Of a stretch of DNA of 19,646 nucleotides, positions 7,709-15,995 are shown in pieces. The position numbers and the translations under genes were made by a program. The DNA comes from Rhodospira sp. (GTDB lineage Bacteria > Pseudomonadota > Alphaproteobacteria > Rhodospirillales > Rhodospirillaceae), in assembly GCA_028277295.1 (NCBI GenBank), contig JANQGN010000478.1:1-19646 (forward strand), given 5' to 3'. The notes under the pieces are model-generated. The model had not been told where the DNA came from and searched no databases. It saw only the letters and a program-made list of their open reading frames with translations. The stretch's first letter is position 1. Each line of letters begins with the position of its first letter.

Positions 7709-7769
7709 TCGGGACGAGGACTTGTTGTACATTTAATACACTCTTCGTCCCGAACGCCCCGAAGGGGCG
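7709..7769. repeat. Nested inverted repeats with AT-rich core
   Basis: TCGGGACGA (7709-7717) is matched by TCGTCCCGA (7745-7753) around an AT-rich core with TTGTACATTTAATACA. The right arm runs straight into a second hairpin, CGCCCC-GAA-GGGGCG (7755-7769). CCGAACGCCCC (7750-7760) is the reverse complement of the core of the upstream 16-bp unit. It could be a bidirectional terminator or the end of a degraded element. Confidence 0.55.
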
Positions 7770-8001
7770 GAGGGATCTCCAACGGAGCCGCACGCCGCTG
7801 ACGGCTTGGCAAAGCTCATCCCGACGCTATCCTGACGCCTATGATGGGCGCCACCGTCCCCATGTCGGTTTCGCGTTGTGGGGTCCCATACGGGTTTGGC
7901 GCTCCCTCCGCTCGCCGTTTGTGGCACGATGGGGCACCACGGGAGCGTCAGGGCGCCCCTGAATGGTCGTGTCAGTGGACGGACCCCGCCGGACGGACGC
8001 C

Positions 8002-8655
8002 ATGCGCATCGACATCGTTTTCGATACCGTTTGCCCCTGGTGCTTCGTTGGCCAGCGCCGGCTTGAGCAAGCGCTGGCGCACCGGTCGGGCCTGGCGGTG
8101 GAGATCCACCACCATCCGTTCTTGCTCAATCCAGACATGCCCGTGGGCGGCATCGATCGCCGGCTGTACCTGGATCGCAAGTTCGGCGGCGCGCATCGGG
8201 CCCGCCGGGTGTTGGAGGCGGTGACCACTGCCGGACGATCCGCGGGGATCACATTCAATTTCGAGGCCATCCGCCGCATGCCCAATTCGGTGGACAGCCA
8301 TCGCATGCTGTTGGCCGCCGGGTCGGGTCCCCTGGCGGGACAGCTTCTCGACGGATTGTTCCGCGCCTATTTCCAGGACGGGGAGGACATTGGCGATCGC
8401 GGCGTGTTGCGCCGGGTGGCGGCCGAAACCGGCCTGTCCATGGACCGTCTCGAGGCAGAGTTCCGGCGCCCCGGCGGCGTCGTCGAGGTCATGGCCGCCA
8501 ACAGCCGTGCCCACGCCATGGGTGTTGCCGGCGTGCCCACCTTCATTTTTGATCAATCCTACGCCGTGGCCGGCGCCCAGGAACCGGATGTCTTGCTGCG
8601 ACTGGTGGATCTGGCCTTGGAAACCGGGGTTAAGACGCCGGTGACGGTGGGGTAG
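8002..8655 (+). CDS. DsbA-family thiol oxidoreductase (FrnE / HCCA isomerase-like)
   Basis: A 217-aa thioredoxin-fold protein of the DsbA/FrnE/2-hydroxychromene-2-carboxylate isomerase family. The redox motif is CPWC (Cys11-Cys14) in IVFDTVCPWCFVGQRR, and the cis-Pro loop GVAGVPTFIF (about Pro179) is present. The final strand and helix, DQSYAVAGAQEPDVLLRLVD, match the family. No signal peptide is seen, so it is probably cytoplasmic, like FrnE and unlike periplasmic DsbA. ATG 8002, just after GGACGGACGCC, is preferred over an upstream GTG at 7963 that would add 13 residues. Its 3' end overlaps folK, encoded convergently, by 26 bp. The substrate is unknown. Confidence 0.9.
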   Translation: MRIDIVFDTVCPWCFVGQRRLEQALAHRSGLAVEIHHHPFLLNPDMPVGGIDRRLYLDRKFGGAHRARRVLEAVTTAGRSAGITFNFEAIRRMPNSVDSHRMLLAAGSGPLAGQLLDGLFRAYFQDGEDIGDRGVLRRVAAETGLSMDRLEAEFRRPGGVVEVMAANSRAHAMGVAGVPTFIFDQSYAVAGAQEPDVLLRLVDLALETGVKTPVTVG

Positions 8656-9163
8656 CGACGCTGCTGCGGTGATCCCCCGGATCCCGCGACAGTCCCTCGA
8701 TGGGGCCGAGGGCCTCAAGGAGTTCGGTTACCAGCCGCCCGCTCGCCGGATGGCGCCAGGTGGGCGCCACGTCGGCCAGGGGCCGGAGCACGAAGGCCCG
8801 CTGGTGCAGACGCGGATGCGGCAGCGTCGGATCGGCGGCCCATATCAGGCCGTCCATGTCCAGAAGATCCAGGTCGAGGGTGCGGGCGGCGTTCACGGTG
8901 CCGTCTCGGTGGCGGCCCAGGCTCGCCTCGACGGCATGAAGGCACGCCAACAGGTCGGACGGCGTACCGGAAAACCCCACCGTAGCGACACCATTGACGA
9001 ACCAGGGTTGATCGGACGGCGGCACCGGCGCGCTCAGGTACCATGGCGAGCGGCACACCACCGTCACCCCTACCTCGGGAAGGGCCGCGAGGGCCGCTTC
9101 CACCATGTGCCTCGGAGACCCAGCCGGGCCGGGCAGGTTGGAGCCGAGCGCGACGAGAATCAT
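8630..9163 (-). CDS. folK: 6-hydroxymethyl-7,8-dihydropterin pyrophosphokinase
   Basis: HPPK transfers pyrophosphate from ATP to 6-hydroxymethyl-dihydropterin, the step before dihydropteroate synthase in folate synthesis, in the cytoplasm. The 177 aa show LVALGSNLPGP at the N-terminus, PWFVNGVATV, and the signature AARTLDLDLLDMDG, whose two Asp residues bind Mg, followed by LPHPRLHQRAFVLRPLADVAP. The fully conserved W-G-P before the signature in enterobacterial HPPK is N-A-A here, which I associate with alphaproteobacterial forms. The start ATG 9163 follows AGGA at 7 nt. The last eight or nine codons overlap the convergent dsbA-like gene. No other folate gene is adjacent. Confidence 0.94.
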   Translation of the reverse strand: MILVALGSNLPGPAGSPRHMVEAALAALPEVGVTVVCRSPWYLSAPVPPSDQPWFVNGVATVGFSGTPSDLLACLHAVEASLGRHRDGTVNAARTLDLDLLDMDGLIWAADPTLPHPRLHQRAFVLRPLADVAPTWRHPASGRLVTELLEALGPIEGLSRDPGDHRSSVATPPSPAS

Positions 9164-9378
9164 GAGCAGATCCTGGACTGAACGGTTGCGGGAGCATTGT
9201 TTTCGCGCTTGCGCGGAGGCGTGGAAAACCCTAGCTTAACAGCTGACCGGTTGGCGATAGAGATCAACCGGTTCTTTTCTCGGCAATATTTCTCGATCAT
9301 TGTCTGCGGATGCATTGACTGTAACTGCATGGTTTACATCAGCATTGCCGACAGATCGCGGTATAGGGACATCATCAC
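9164..9378. promoter_or_regulatory. Divergent regulatory region between folK and the NYN gene
   Basis: This 215-bp gap is relatively AT-rich. Near folK it has nested inverted repeats, GTTTTC (9199-9204) with GAAAAC (9224-9229) around CGCGC-TT-GCGCG. Further on, ACCGGTT occurs twice (9246-9252 and 9267-9273), exactly 21 bp apart and so on one face of the helix; the second is followed by a pyrimidine-rich run. A TTGACT (9315-9320) is present without a good -10 partner. Confidence 0.4.
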
Positions 9379-10014
9379 ATGATTTTCTATCCTCAGGAGC
9401 GGATCGGCCTGTTCATCGACGGGGCCAATCTGTATGCGGCGGCGCGCGCTCTGGGTTTCGACATCGACTACAAGCGACTGCTCGACCTGTTCGCCGCGAA
9501 GGGCCGCCTGATTCGCGCCTTTTACTATACGGCCTTGGTCGAGGACCAGGAGTACTCGCCGATCCGCCCGCTGGTCGACTGGCTGGACTACAACGGCTAC
9601 ACCATGGTGACCAAGCCGACCAAGGAGTTCACCGATGCCATGGGCCGGCGCAAGATCAAGGGCAACATGGATATCGAACTGGCCATCGACGTCATGGAGA
9701 TGGCCCAACATCTGGACCACATCGTCCTGTTCTCCGGGGACGGCGACTTCCGCCGCCTTGTGGAGGCGGTGCAGCGCAAAGGCGTACGGGTGACCGTGGT
9801 CAGCACCGTGCGCTCGCAGCCGCCGATGGTGGCCGACGAACTGCGCCGTCAGGCCGATAACTTCCAAGAGTTGCAGGACCTGGAGCCCAGCATCTGCCGC
9901 GTCCAGCGCGAGCCCCGGGAACCGCGCGAGCCGCGTGGCGAACGGCGCGAACCGCGCGATACCGGGGTCCAGCAAGTCCTGAGCAGTCAGGACGTGGACA
10001 CGACGCCACGGTAA
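9379..10014 (+). CDS. NYN-domain (LabA/DUF88-type) putative ribonuclease
   Basis: A 211-aa protein of the NYN/PIN-like nuclease group (LabA/DUF88). Acidic residues expected to bind the catalytic metal are visible: Asp14 in GLFIDGANLY, Asp98 in KGNMDIELAIDVM, and Asp121 and Asp123 in LFSGDGDFRRLVEA. The domain ends near residue 170 (ADELRRQADNFQEL). A distinctive tail follows, with repeated R-E-P units (REPREPREPRGERREPRD), highly charged and probably disordered, perhaps for RNA or protein contact. The ATG at 9379 has only a weak ribosome binding site. It is directly followed by the uracil-DNA glycosylase gene, suggesting one transcript. The physiological substrate is unknown. Confidence 0.88.
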   Translation: MIFYPQERIGLFIDGANLYAAARALGFDIDYKRLLDLFAAKGRLIRAFYYTALVEDQEYSPIRPLVDWLDYNGYTMVTKPTKEFTDAMGRRKIKGNMDIELAIDVMEMAQHLDHIVLFSGDGDFRRLVEAVQRKGVRVTVVSTVRSQPPMVADELRRQADNFQELQDLEPSICRVQREPREPREPRGERREPRDTGVQQVLSSQDVDTTPR

Positions 10015-10042
10015 ATTGCGCACCCGCCCACGGACGACCCTG

Positions 10043-10762
10043 ATGATGCCGTCCCCCCCGTCTCCCGCAAACGGGGCGTATCCGCCTTTGGACTGCGCCC
10101 TCTGCCCGCGTCTGGTCGCTTTTCGGCGGGAGACCGACGCCGCGCATCCCGACTGGTTCAACGCGCCGGTGCCGTCCTTCGGACCGGCCTCGGCGCGTCT
10201 CCTGGTGGTGGGCCTGGCGCCGGGCCTGCGCGGCGCCAACCGCACGGGCCGGCCGTTCACGGGGGACTTCGCGGGTGAGCTGCTGTATCGGAGCCTCCTT
10301 GAGCAGGGACTGGCCGAAGGCGTCTATGACGCCCGCGTGGACGACGGCCTGGCCTTGCGCGACGCGCGAATCACCAACGCCGTGCGCTGCGTGCCGCCGG
10401 AGAACAAACCTACGCCGAAAGAGCAAGCCACCTGCCGCCCCTTTCTGGTGGCCGAACTGGCGGCCATGCCCCAGCTGGCGGTGATTCTGGCGCTGGGGCG
10501 GCTGGCGCACGACGCGGTGTTGCGCGCCGTTGGCCAACGCCTCGCCAACCACCCTTTCGCCCATGGGGCCCGCCATGCGCTGCCGGGCGGCTGGACACTG
10601 CTGGATAGCTATCACTGCTCCCGATACAACCAGAACACTGGCCGGCTCACGCCCGCCATGTTCCGGGACGTGATGACAGCTTGTGCCGCCCGATTGACCG
10701 AAGCCGGCCAAGGCGATGCCGAGGTGGGCGATCCCAAAGTCACGCGCCACGCTCCGGGTTAG
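10043..10762 (+). CDS. Uracil-DNA glycosylase, family 5 type (UdgB-like), Fe-S
   Basis: A DNA base-excision repair enzyme of about 239 aa. Four cysteines fit the [4Fe-4S] pattern of family 4/5 glycosylases: Cys18 and Cys21 (DCALCPRL), Cys116 (AVRCVPPENKPTP) and Cys131 (ATCRPF). Motif A reads GLAPGLRGANRTGRPFTGD, and motif B YHCSRYNQNTGRLT, both closest to family 5 (UDGb), which removes uracil and some other deaminated bases. In-frame TTG 10016 is possible; I prefer ATG 10043, or 10046, preceded by GGA. The TAG stop lies inside a dispersed palindromic repeat, so the C-terminal residues may have been redefined by that insertion. It probably shares a transcript with the NYN gene 28 bp upstream. 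Confidence 0.9.
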   Translation: MMPSPPSPANGAYPPLDCALCPRLVAFRRETDAAHPDWFNAPVPSFGPASARLLVVGLAPGLRGANRTGRPFTGDFAGELLYRSLLEQGLAEGVYDARVDDGLALRDARITNAVRCVPPENKPTPKEQATCRPFLVAELAAMPQLAVILALGRLAHDAVLRAVGQRLANHPFAHGARHALPGGWTLLDSYHCSRYNQNTGRLTPAMFRDVMTACAARLTEAGQGDAEVGDPKVTRHAPG

Positions 10763-10846
10763 AGCAAATCCCCAGCGATCCGAACCGGATCGCCCTCCTG
10801 GAAGACCTTTTGGGGACGATTTGCTTCAATATCAAAATCTTAGAGC
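10760..10846 (+). repeat. Palindromic dispersed repeat, copy A (TAGAGCAAATC type)
   Basis: The outer arms AGCAAATC (10763-10770) and GATTTGCT (10818-10825) pair exactly. Inside, GCGATCCG-AAC-CGGATCGC (10775-10793) is a perfect 8-bp stem. A 22-nt AT-rich linker ending TTAGAGC follows. Copy B at 15344-15412 on the other strand shares the same layout, with 18 fewer bases in the apex. The leading TAG is the stop codon of the uracil-DNA glycosylase gene. Confidence 0.8.
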
Positions 10847-10939
10847 CTGTCCGGAAAGTCTCGAAAACCGCAATATGTTGTGTGACGGTGCCCGGATGGC
10901 ATGCCGTATGCGGTGCTTTGCCAGGCTTTCCGGACAGAC
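10843..10939 (+). repeat. 97-bp dispersed element, copy 2
   Basis: The ends form a 12-bp perfect inverted repeat, CTGTCCGGAAAG (10847-10858) with CTTTCCGGACAG (10926-10937). It aligns gap-free with 4411-4507. The internal stem GCCGT-AT-GCGGT (10903-10914) uses G-U wobble pairs where copy 1 has Watson-Crick pairs. It overlaps the last four bases (GAGC) of palindromic repeat copy A. Confidence 0.75.
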
Positions 10940-10947
10940 CCTTAGAG

Positions 10948-10982
10948 GGCGCAACGTCCATTCCTCCGCGAGGAGGTGCGCC
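10948..10982. repeat. Two-part hairpin
   Basis: GGCGCA (10948-10953) pairs with TGCGCC (10977-10982), enclosing CCTCC-GCGA-GGAGG (10963-10976) with a 9-nt one-sided bulge. The GGTGCGC part can also pair with a downstream GCGCACC. It may be the remains of a terminator or another repeat. Confidence 0.4.
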
Positions 10983-11056
10983 GCCCGCTTCTTGTCGAGG
11001 CGGTCGAGCGCACCCGCTGCGGCGCCGCAAGTGAGTCGTGACCAGTGGCCACGGGC

Positions 11057-11073
11057 AAAAGCCCGGTCCGGGC
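11057..11073 (-). terminator. Rho-independent terminator of hppA
   Basis: On the minus strand, GCCCGGACCGGGC (stem GCCCG, loop GAC, stem CGGGC) is followed by TTTT, about 60 bp after the hppA stop. The stem is short but fully GC. Confidence 0.55.
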
Positions 11074-11131
11074 GAAGTATCCCCAAGAGAGGATCTCCGC
11101 CCGTCCGGGTGGGTTGGTCTGGACGCGGGCG

Positions 11132-13252
<2,121 letters not shown>

Positions 13253-13528
13253 CTTGGAGTCCGTCCTTCAGTCAACGAATTGATCGTCTGGTCGAGAGTC
13301 GGGTCCATTCGCGGGATCCCACGCGCGGCCTCGAGCCGCGTCCCGCATCCCCTCGGACCTCCGTCCCGCGTCGTCCCACGTTTCCCTAAGCTTTTGTGAC
13401 GCGTGGGGGAGCCTGCCAGAAGACCCGGGACCAGGCAACGGTTTGCCCTGCCCGATGGTGCGGGCATTGGGATCAGCCGTGCTCGGACGGAGGGCCGGCC
13501 CAGGCAAGCGCGGACGCCCCCACCTCGA
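13253..13528. promoter_or_regulatory. hppA leader region with hairpins
   Basis: This 276-bp gap probably holds the end of the FliL-like transcript and the hppA promoter. A hairpin TGCCCG-N6-CGGGCA (13449-13466) follows the FliL-like stop but lacks a T-run. A second, CGCGGC-CTCGA-GCCGCG (13324-13340), lies about 75 bp before the hppA start and could affect its leader RNA. No consensus promoter is recognised. Confidence 0.3.
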
Positions 13529-14029
13529 TCAGCGTTCGAAGGCGCCGTCGATCAGGACGTCATGCACCTTGCCCGGGCCAATGGCCTGGACGGTGACCGT
13601 GTTGAGCACGGCCTTGATGGACGCCAGATCGAGTCGTCCGGACCTGTCCAGAATGTTGGGTAGGGTCGGCAGGAGGGCCGTCACATAGGCGTCCTGCAGC
13701 CGCGGCATGTCCCGGCGTATATCGGCGGTCTTTTCCGGGTCCACATGCAGACGCAACCCCAGAAGGATGTGCTGGGACGCGCGCCCGTCCATGAGCACAG
13801 GCACGGCCATCTGCGGCATCCTCATGAACTTGGGCTCTTGCCCCAGATCGACCTTGGGTTTGGGCGGCGGTGCCGCCGCCACCTCCTCGGTGGCCGGGGC
13901 CTTGCCCATCAACCCGGCCAGCAAAGCCTTGACGCCCAGCACGTCGGGCACCACGCCAAAAGCCGTCAGGCCGCCCCCCACGCCGCCAAGCACGACGATG
14001 ATGATGAAGACGATGATCAGGCCCTTCAT
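13529..14029 (-). CDS. FliL-like single-pass inner membrane protein
   Basis: A 166-aa protein with one N-terminal transmembrane helix (about residues 4-25, KGLIIVFIIIVVLGG), an Ala/Pro/Lys-rich linker, and a periplasmic domain. The domain style fits FliL: an early strand KFMRMPQMAVPVL, then LLGLRLHVDPEK, LQDAYVTALLPTLPN and a final VLNTVTVQAIGPGKVHDVLIDG. FliL proteins support flagellar motor stators, but no flagellar gene is nearby and identity is low, so the role is uncertain. ATG 14029 has AAAGGG at 7-nt spacing; GTG 14032 is an alternative start. It lies between thiL and hppA on the same strand. Confidence 0.65.
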   Translation of the reverse strand: MKGLIIVFIIIVVLGGVGGGLTAFGVVPDVLGVKALLAGLMGKAPATEEVAAAPPPKPKVDLGQEPKFMRMPQMAVPVLMDGRASQHILLGLRLHVDPEKTADIRRDMPRLQDAYVTALLPTLPNILDRSGRLDLASIKAVLNTVTVQAIGPGKVHDVLIDGAFER

Positions 14030-14176
14030 CACGATACCCTTTCCCGACGGCCCACGGCGCGGAGGAACCGGCGCATGTGGGACGATTGAATAACCCAGGT
14101 CGTTGACACCGGCCGGTGATTGGGAGCGGGCCGGCGCGCGACGGCGGGGTCACACTCATCCACCATGGGCATCATA

Positions 14177-15235
14177 TCAGCGATGGCTATAGCCTTTGGT
14201 GGCCGGGGTCAATGGCGCCCCCGTCTGTCCCAAGAGATGCACCACCGGCGCGCCGTCTCCCACCGGCACCGGGATCAGCTCCCCGACCAGCGTCAGCGGG
14301 ACATCCAGGCGGGCGCCCAGGGCGCGAATGGCCGCTTCACGCGCCGGCGACGCCGCGAATAACACCTCGTAGTCGTCACCACCGCCCAACACCGCGTCCC
14401 ACAACGTCGCGTCCGCCTCGACACAACGCCGCGCCATCGCGGACAAGGGCACCGATGCCACCTGCACACGGGCGGCACAGCCGGAGGCTCGGCACATGTG
14501 CTCCAGATCGGCAGCCAATCCATCGGAGATATCCAGGGCGGCGGTGGCCAGCCCCCGGAGACCGAGGCCCAGCGCCACCCTTGGCCTTGGCACGTGGTAG
14601 CGGTCCGCGAGGGTGCTCCGGTGAGACTCACACAAGAAAGGAAGATCACCCCGTAATGCCTTGAGTCCCAAGGCCGCATCGCCGATGGTTCCGGACACCC
14701 AAAGGCGATCGCCAGGGCGCCCGCCACCGCGCGAGAGATGGGCCCCCGGAGGCACGGTGCCCAGGATGGTGATGCTGAAGGTTGCCGGCCCGGGGGTGGC
14801 CACCGTATCGCCGCCCAGCAGGCCCACGTCGAAGGCACGCAAGTCCTGCTCCAGCCCCTCTGTGAAGCGGTCCATCCAGGCGTCGTCCTCGGCCGGCGAC
14901 AACGCCACCGACAGGAACACGCCCAGCGGGCGGGCGCCCATCGCCGCCATGTCCGAGAGATTCACCCGCATCGCCTTGCGCGCCACCAGGTCGGCCGGGT
15001 CGTCGGGCAGGAAGTGAGTCCCGGAGACCAAGGTGTCCATGCTGACCACCGTGTGCTGACCACCATCGGGTGGCGGCAGCACCGCCGCGTCATCGGCCAG
15101 ATTGAGGGCCGCCGGATGGCGCTGGGCCAGCGGCGCGAACAGGCTGGTGATCAGGTCGAACTCGCCGCGCCGCCGGGCGCCGCGGTCGACATCTTGCCGG
15201 CCCCGCGCGTCGCCGTCTTTCCGCGTTGCGCCCAT
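14177..15235 (-). CDS. thiL: Thiamine-monophosphate kinase
   Basis: ThiL phosphorylates thiamine monophosphate to the active cofactor thiamine diphosphate in the cytoplasm. The 352-aa protein has the AIR-synthase-like fold, with motifs FDLITSLFAPL, LADDAAVL, SMDTLVSGTHF, VNLSDMAAMGARP, LLGGDT, TAALDISDGLAADL and GGGDDYEVLF in order. These include the Asp residues that bind Mg-ATP. An open frame continues upstream to 15343 through the dispersed repeat, but ATG 15235 preceded by GAGGGG gives the family start. The nusB-thiL order is common in bacteria; here a 174-bp repeat-bearing gap separates them, so coupling may be weakened. Confidence 0.96.
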   Translation of the reverse strand: MGATRKDGDARGRQDVDRGARRRGEFDLITSLFAPLAQRHPAALNLADDAAVLPPPDGGQHTVVSMDTLVSGTHFLPDDPADLVARKAMRVNLSDMAAMGARPLGVFLSVALSPAEDDAWMDRFTEGLEQDLRAFDVGLLGGDTVATPGPATFSITILGTVPPGAHLSRGGGRPGDRLWVSGTIGDAALGLKALRGDLPFLCESHRSTLADRYHVPRPRVALGLGLRGLATAALDISDGLAADLEHMCRASGCAARVQVASVPLSAMARRCVEADATLWDAVLGGGDDYEVLFAASPAREAAIRALGARLDVPLTLVGELIPVPVGDGAPVVHLLGQTGAPLTPATKGYSHR

Positions 15236-15307
15236 GTCCCCTCGTCCGTTGGCTAGAGAGCAGATCGTTAGGGCGGACTCACGCCTCCCATTTAGCCCAA
15301 CAGGCCC

Positions 15308-15349
15308 TAGAGCATGTTGCGTGATTTCTGAATCGCCCAGCATGCTCTA
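15308..15349. repeat. Second palindromic module (TAGAGCATG type)
   Basis: TAGAGCATG (15308-15316) and CATGCTCTA (15341-15349) form a perfect 9-bp inverted repeat around a loop that contains a partial GATT/AATC stem. It follows repeat copy B through a shared TTAGAGC. Copy A at 10760 lacks this module and has the 97-bp element in its place. Confidence 0.65.
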
Positions 15350-15412
15350 ACAATTTATTTTTCAAGCAAATCGTCGTCGCGATCTGTGCCAGATCGCTCG
15401 GGATTTGCTCTA
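15344..15412 (-). repeat. Palindromic dispersed repeat, copy B (TAGAGCAAATC type)
   Basis: On the minus strand it reads TAGAGCAAATCCCGAGCGATC and onward. The outer arms AGCAAATC and GATTTGCT (15365-15372 and 15402-15409) and the inner stem GCGATCT/AGATCGC (15379-15385 and 15391-15397) pair exactly. The 22-nt linker matches that of copy A at 16 of 22 positions. Its first TAG is the stop codon of nusB. Confidence 0.8.
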
Positions 15413-15922
15413 GTGACGCGCCGCGAAGGCATCGGGGTGGACCTGCCGGGCGATCCGGTCCAGCACGGCGTTGACCAACTTGACTTCGGGACCGTCATAG
15501 AACGCGCGAGCCAAGTCCACGTATTCGTTGATGCTCACCCGCGGCGGAATATCGGAAAGCTCGGTGAGTTCGTAGACCGCGACGCGCAGGATGGCGCGCA
15601 ACACATGCTCCAGGCGTCCCGGTGTCCAGTCTCCGGACAGACTGGCGTCGATGATCTCGTCCAGCCTCGCGCGCGCGGCATCTGCGCCCCTGGCCAGCCG
15701 GATCAGTAGGTCGGTGTCCACCGGAGCCAGCGCCTTGGTCACCTCGCGCGGGTCCAGCACGCCGTCGGGGTCGGGGATGTCCACGAGCGCCTCTCCGGCC
15801 AGGCGCCCCTCAAGCACGTCGCGCAGCACAGCGGGCAACGCGCCGCCGCCGGACTCGGACGCGTAAAGGGTTTGGACCGCCGCTAGCCGCGCGGCGCTGC
15901 GGCGCCGGGCACTCGTGTTCAT
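15410..15922 (-). CDS. nusB: Transcription antitermination factor NusB
   Basis: NusB binds boxA RNA with NusE/S10 and supports antitermination on rRNA operons. The 170-aa protein is all-helical with the family marks AARLAAVQTLYASE at the N-terminus, LEHVLRAILRVAVYELTEL, IPPRVSINEYVDLARAFYDG and a C-terminal KLVNAVLDRIARQVHP. A middle insertion (DIPDPDGVLDPREVTKAL) is in the style of alphaproteobacterial NusB. ATG 15922 has GGAAGAG at 8 nt. The stop codon TAG is contributed by a dispersed repeat. It follows ribH by 73 bp, the usual ribH-nusB linkage, with a possible attenuator between them. Confidence 0.96.
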   Translation of the reverse strand: MNTSARRRSAARLAAVQTLYASESGGGALPAVLRDVLEGRLAGEALVDIPDPDGVLDPREVTKALAPVDTDLLIRLARGADAARARLDEIIDASLSGDWTPGRLEHVLRAILRVAVYELTELSDIPPRVSINEYVDLARAFYDGPEVKLVNAVLDRIARQVHPDAFAARH

Positions 15923-15937
15923 GCCTAGGACTCTTCC

Positions 15938-15976
15938 AAAAAAAAGCGAGGGTTGTGGGGACGGCTGGAGTCCTCG
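15938..15976 (-). terminator. Hairpin and T8 run between ribH and nusB
   Basis: On the minus strand CGAGG (15972-15976) pairs with CCTCG (15947-15951), with GGAC/GTCC as an alternative inner stem, followed at once by TTTTTTTT (15945-15938). An 8-base homopolymer is rare in this GC-rich window. It looks like a weak intrinsic terminator or attenuator inside the operon. Confidence 0.45.
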
Positions 15977-15995
15977 AACCGCACGGATCCGAGAG

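Larger units (their letters stand above)
7499..8001. other. 503-bp gene-free, repeat-rich intergenic region
   Basis: No convincing gene is seen. The frames that stay open here do so because the 16-bp repeat has no stops in several frames on either strand. Contents in order: a hairpin after hemB, a six-unit 16-bp minisatellite, the palindrome GGGGACGTCCCC (about 7655-7666), a long inverted repeat around an AT-rich core, a CGCCCC-GAA-GGGGCG hairpin, then about 230 bp of unremarkable sequence leading to the dsbA-like gene. Confidence 0.75.
10763..11131. other. 369-bp gene-free intergenic region between convergent genes
   Basis: No gene is supported. Contents in order: palindromic repeat copy A, the 97-bp element copy 2 fused to it, a two-part hairpin (10948-10982), GC-rich sequence with overlapping short inverted repeats, and the hppA terminator. 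Confidence 0.75.

Noticed and set aside
6560..7793. Long minus-strand frames across hemB and the 16-bp repeat giving Pro/Lys/Thr/Glu/Arg-rich repeat proteins
   Set aside because: They are antisense to hemB and open only because the GC-rich DNA and the 16-bp unit lack stops; no ribosome binding site or recognisable domain.
15236..15343. N-terminal extension of ThiL through the repeat region
   Set aside because: The extra residues are encoded by the dispersed repeat and are not family-like; ATG 15235 has a good GAGGGG site.
15640..15660. TCCGGACAGAC inside nusB, matching the end of the 97-bp element
   Set aside because: It encodes a normal part of NusB (SGDWTP) and the rest of the element is absent, so the match is chance.
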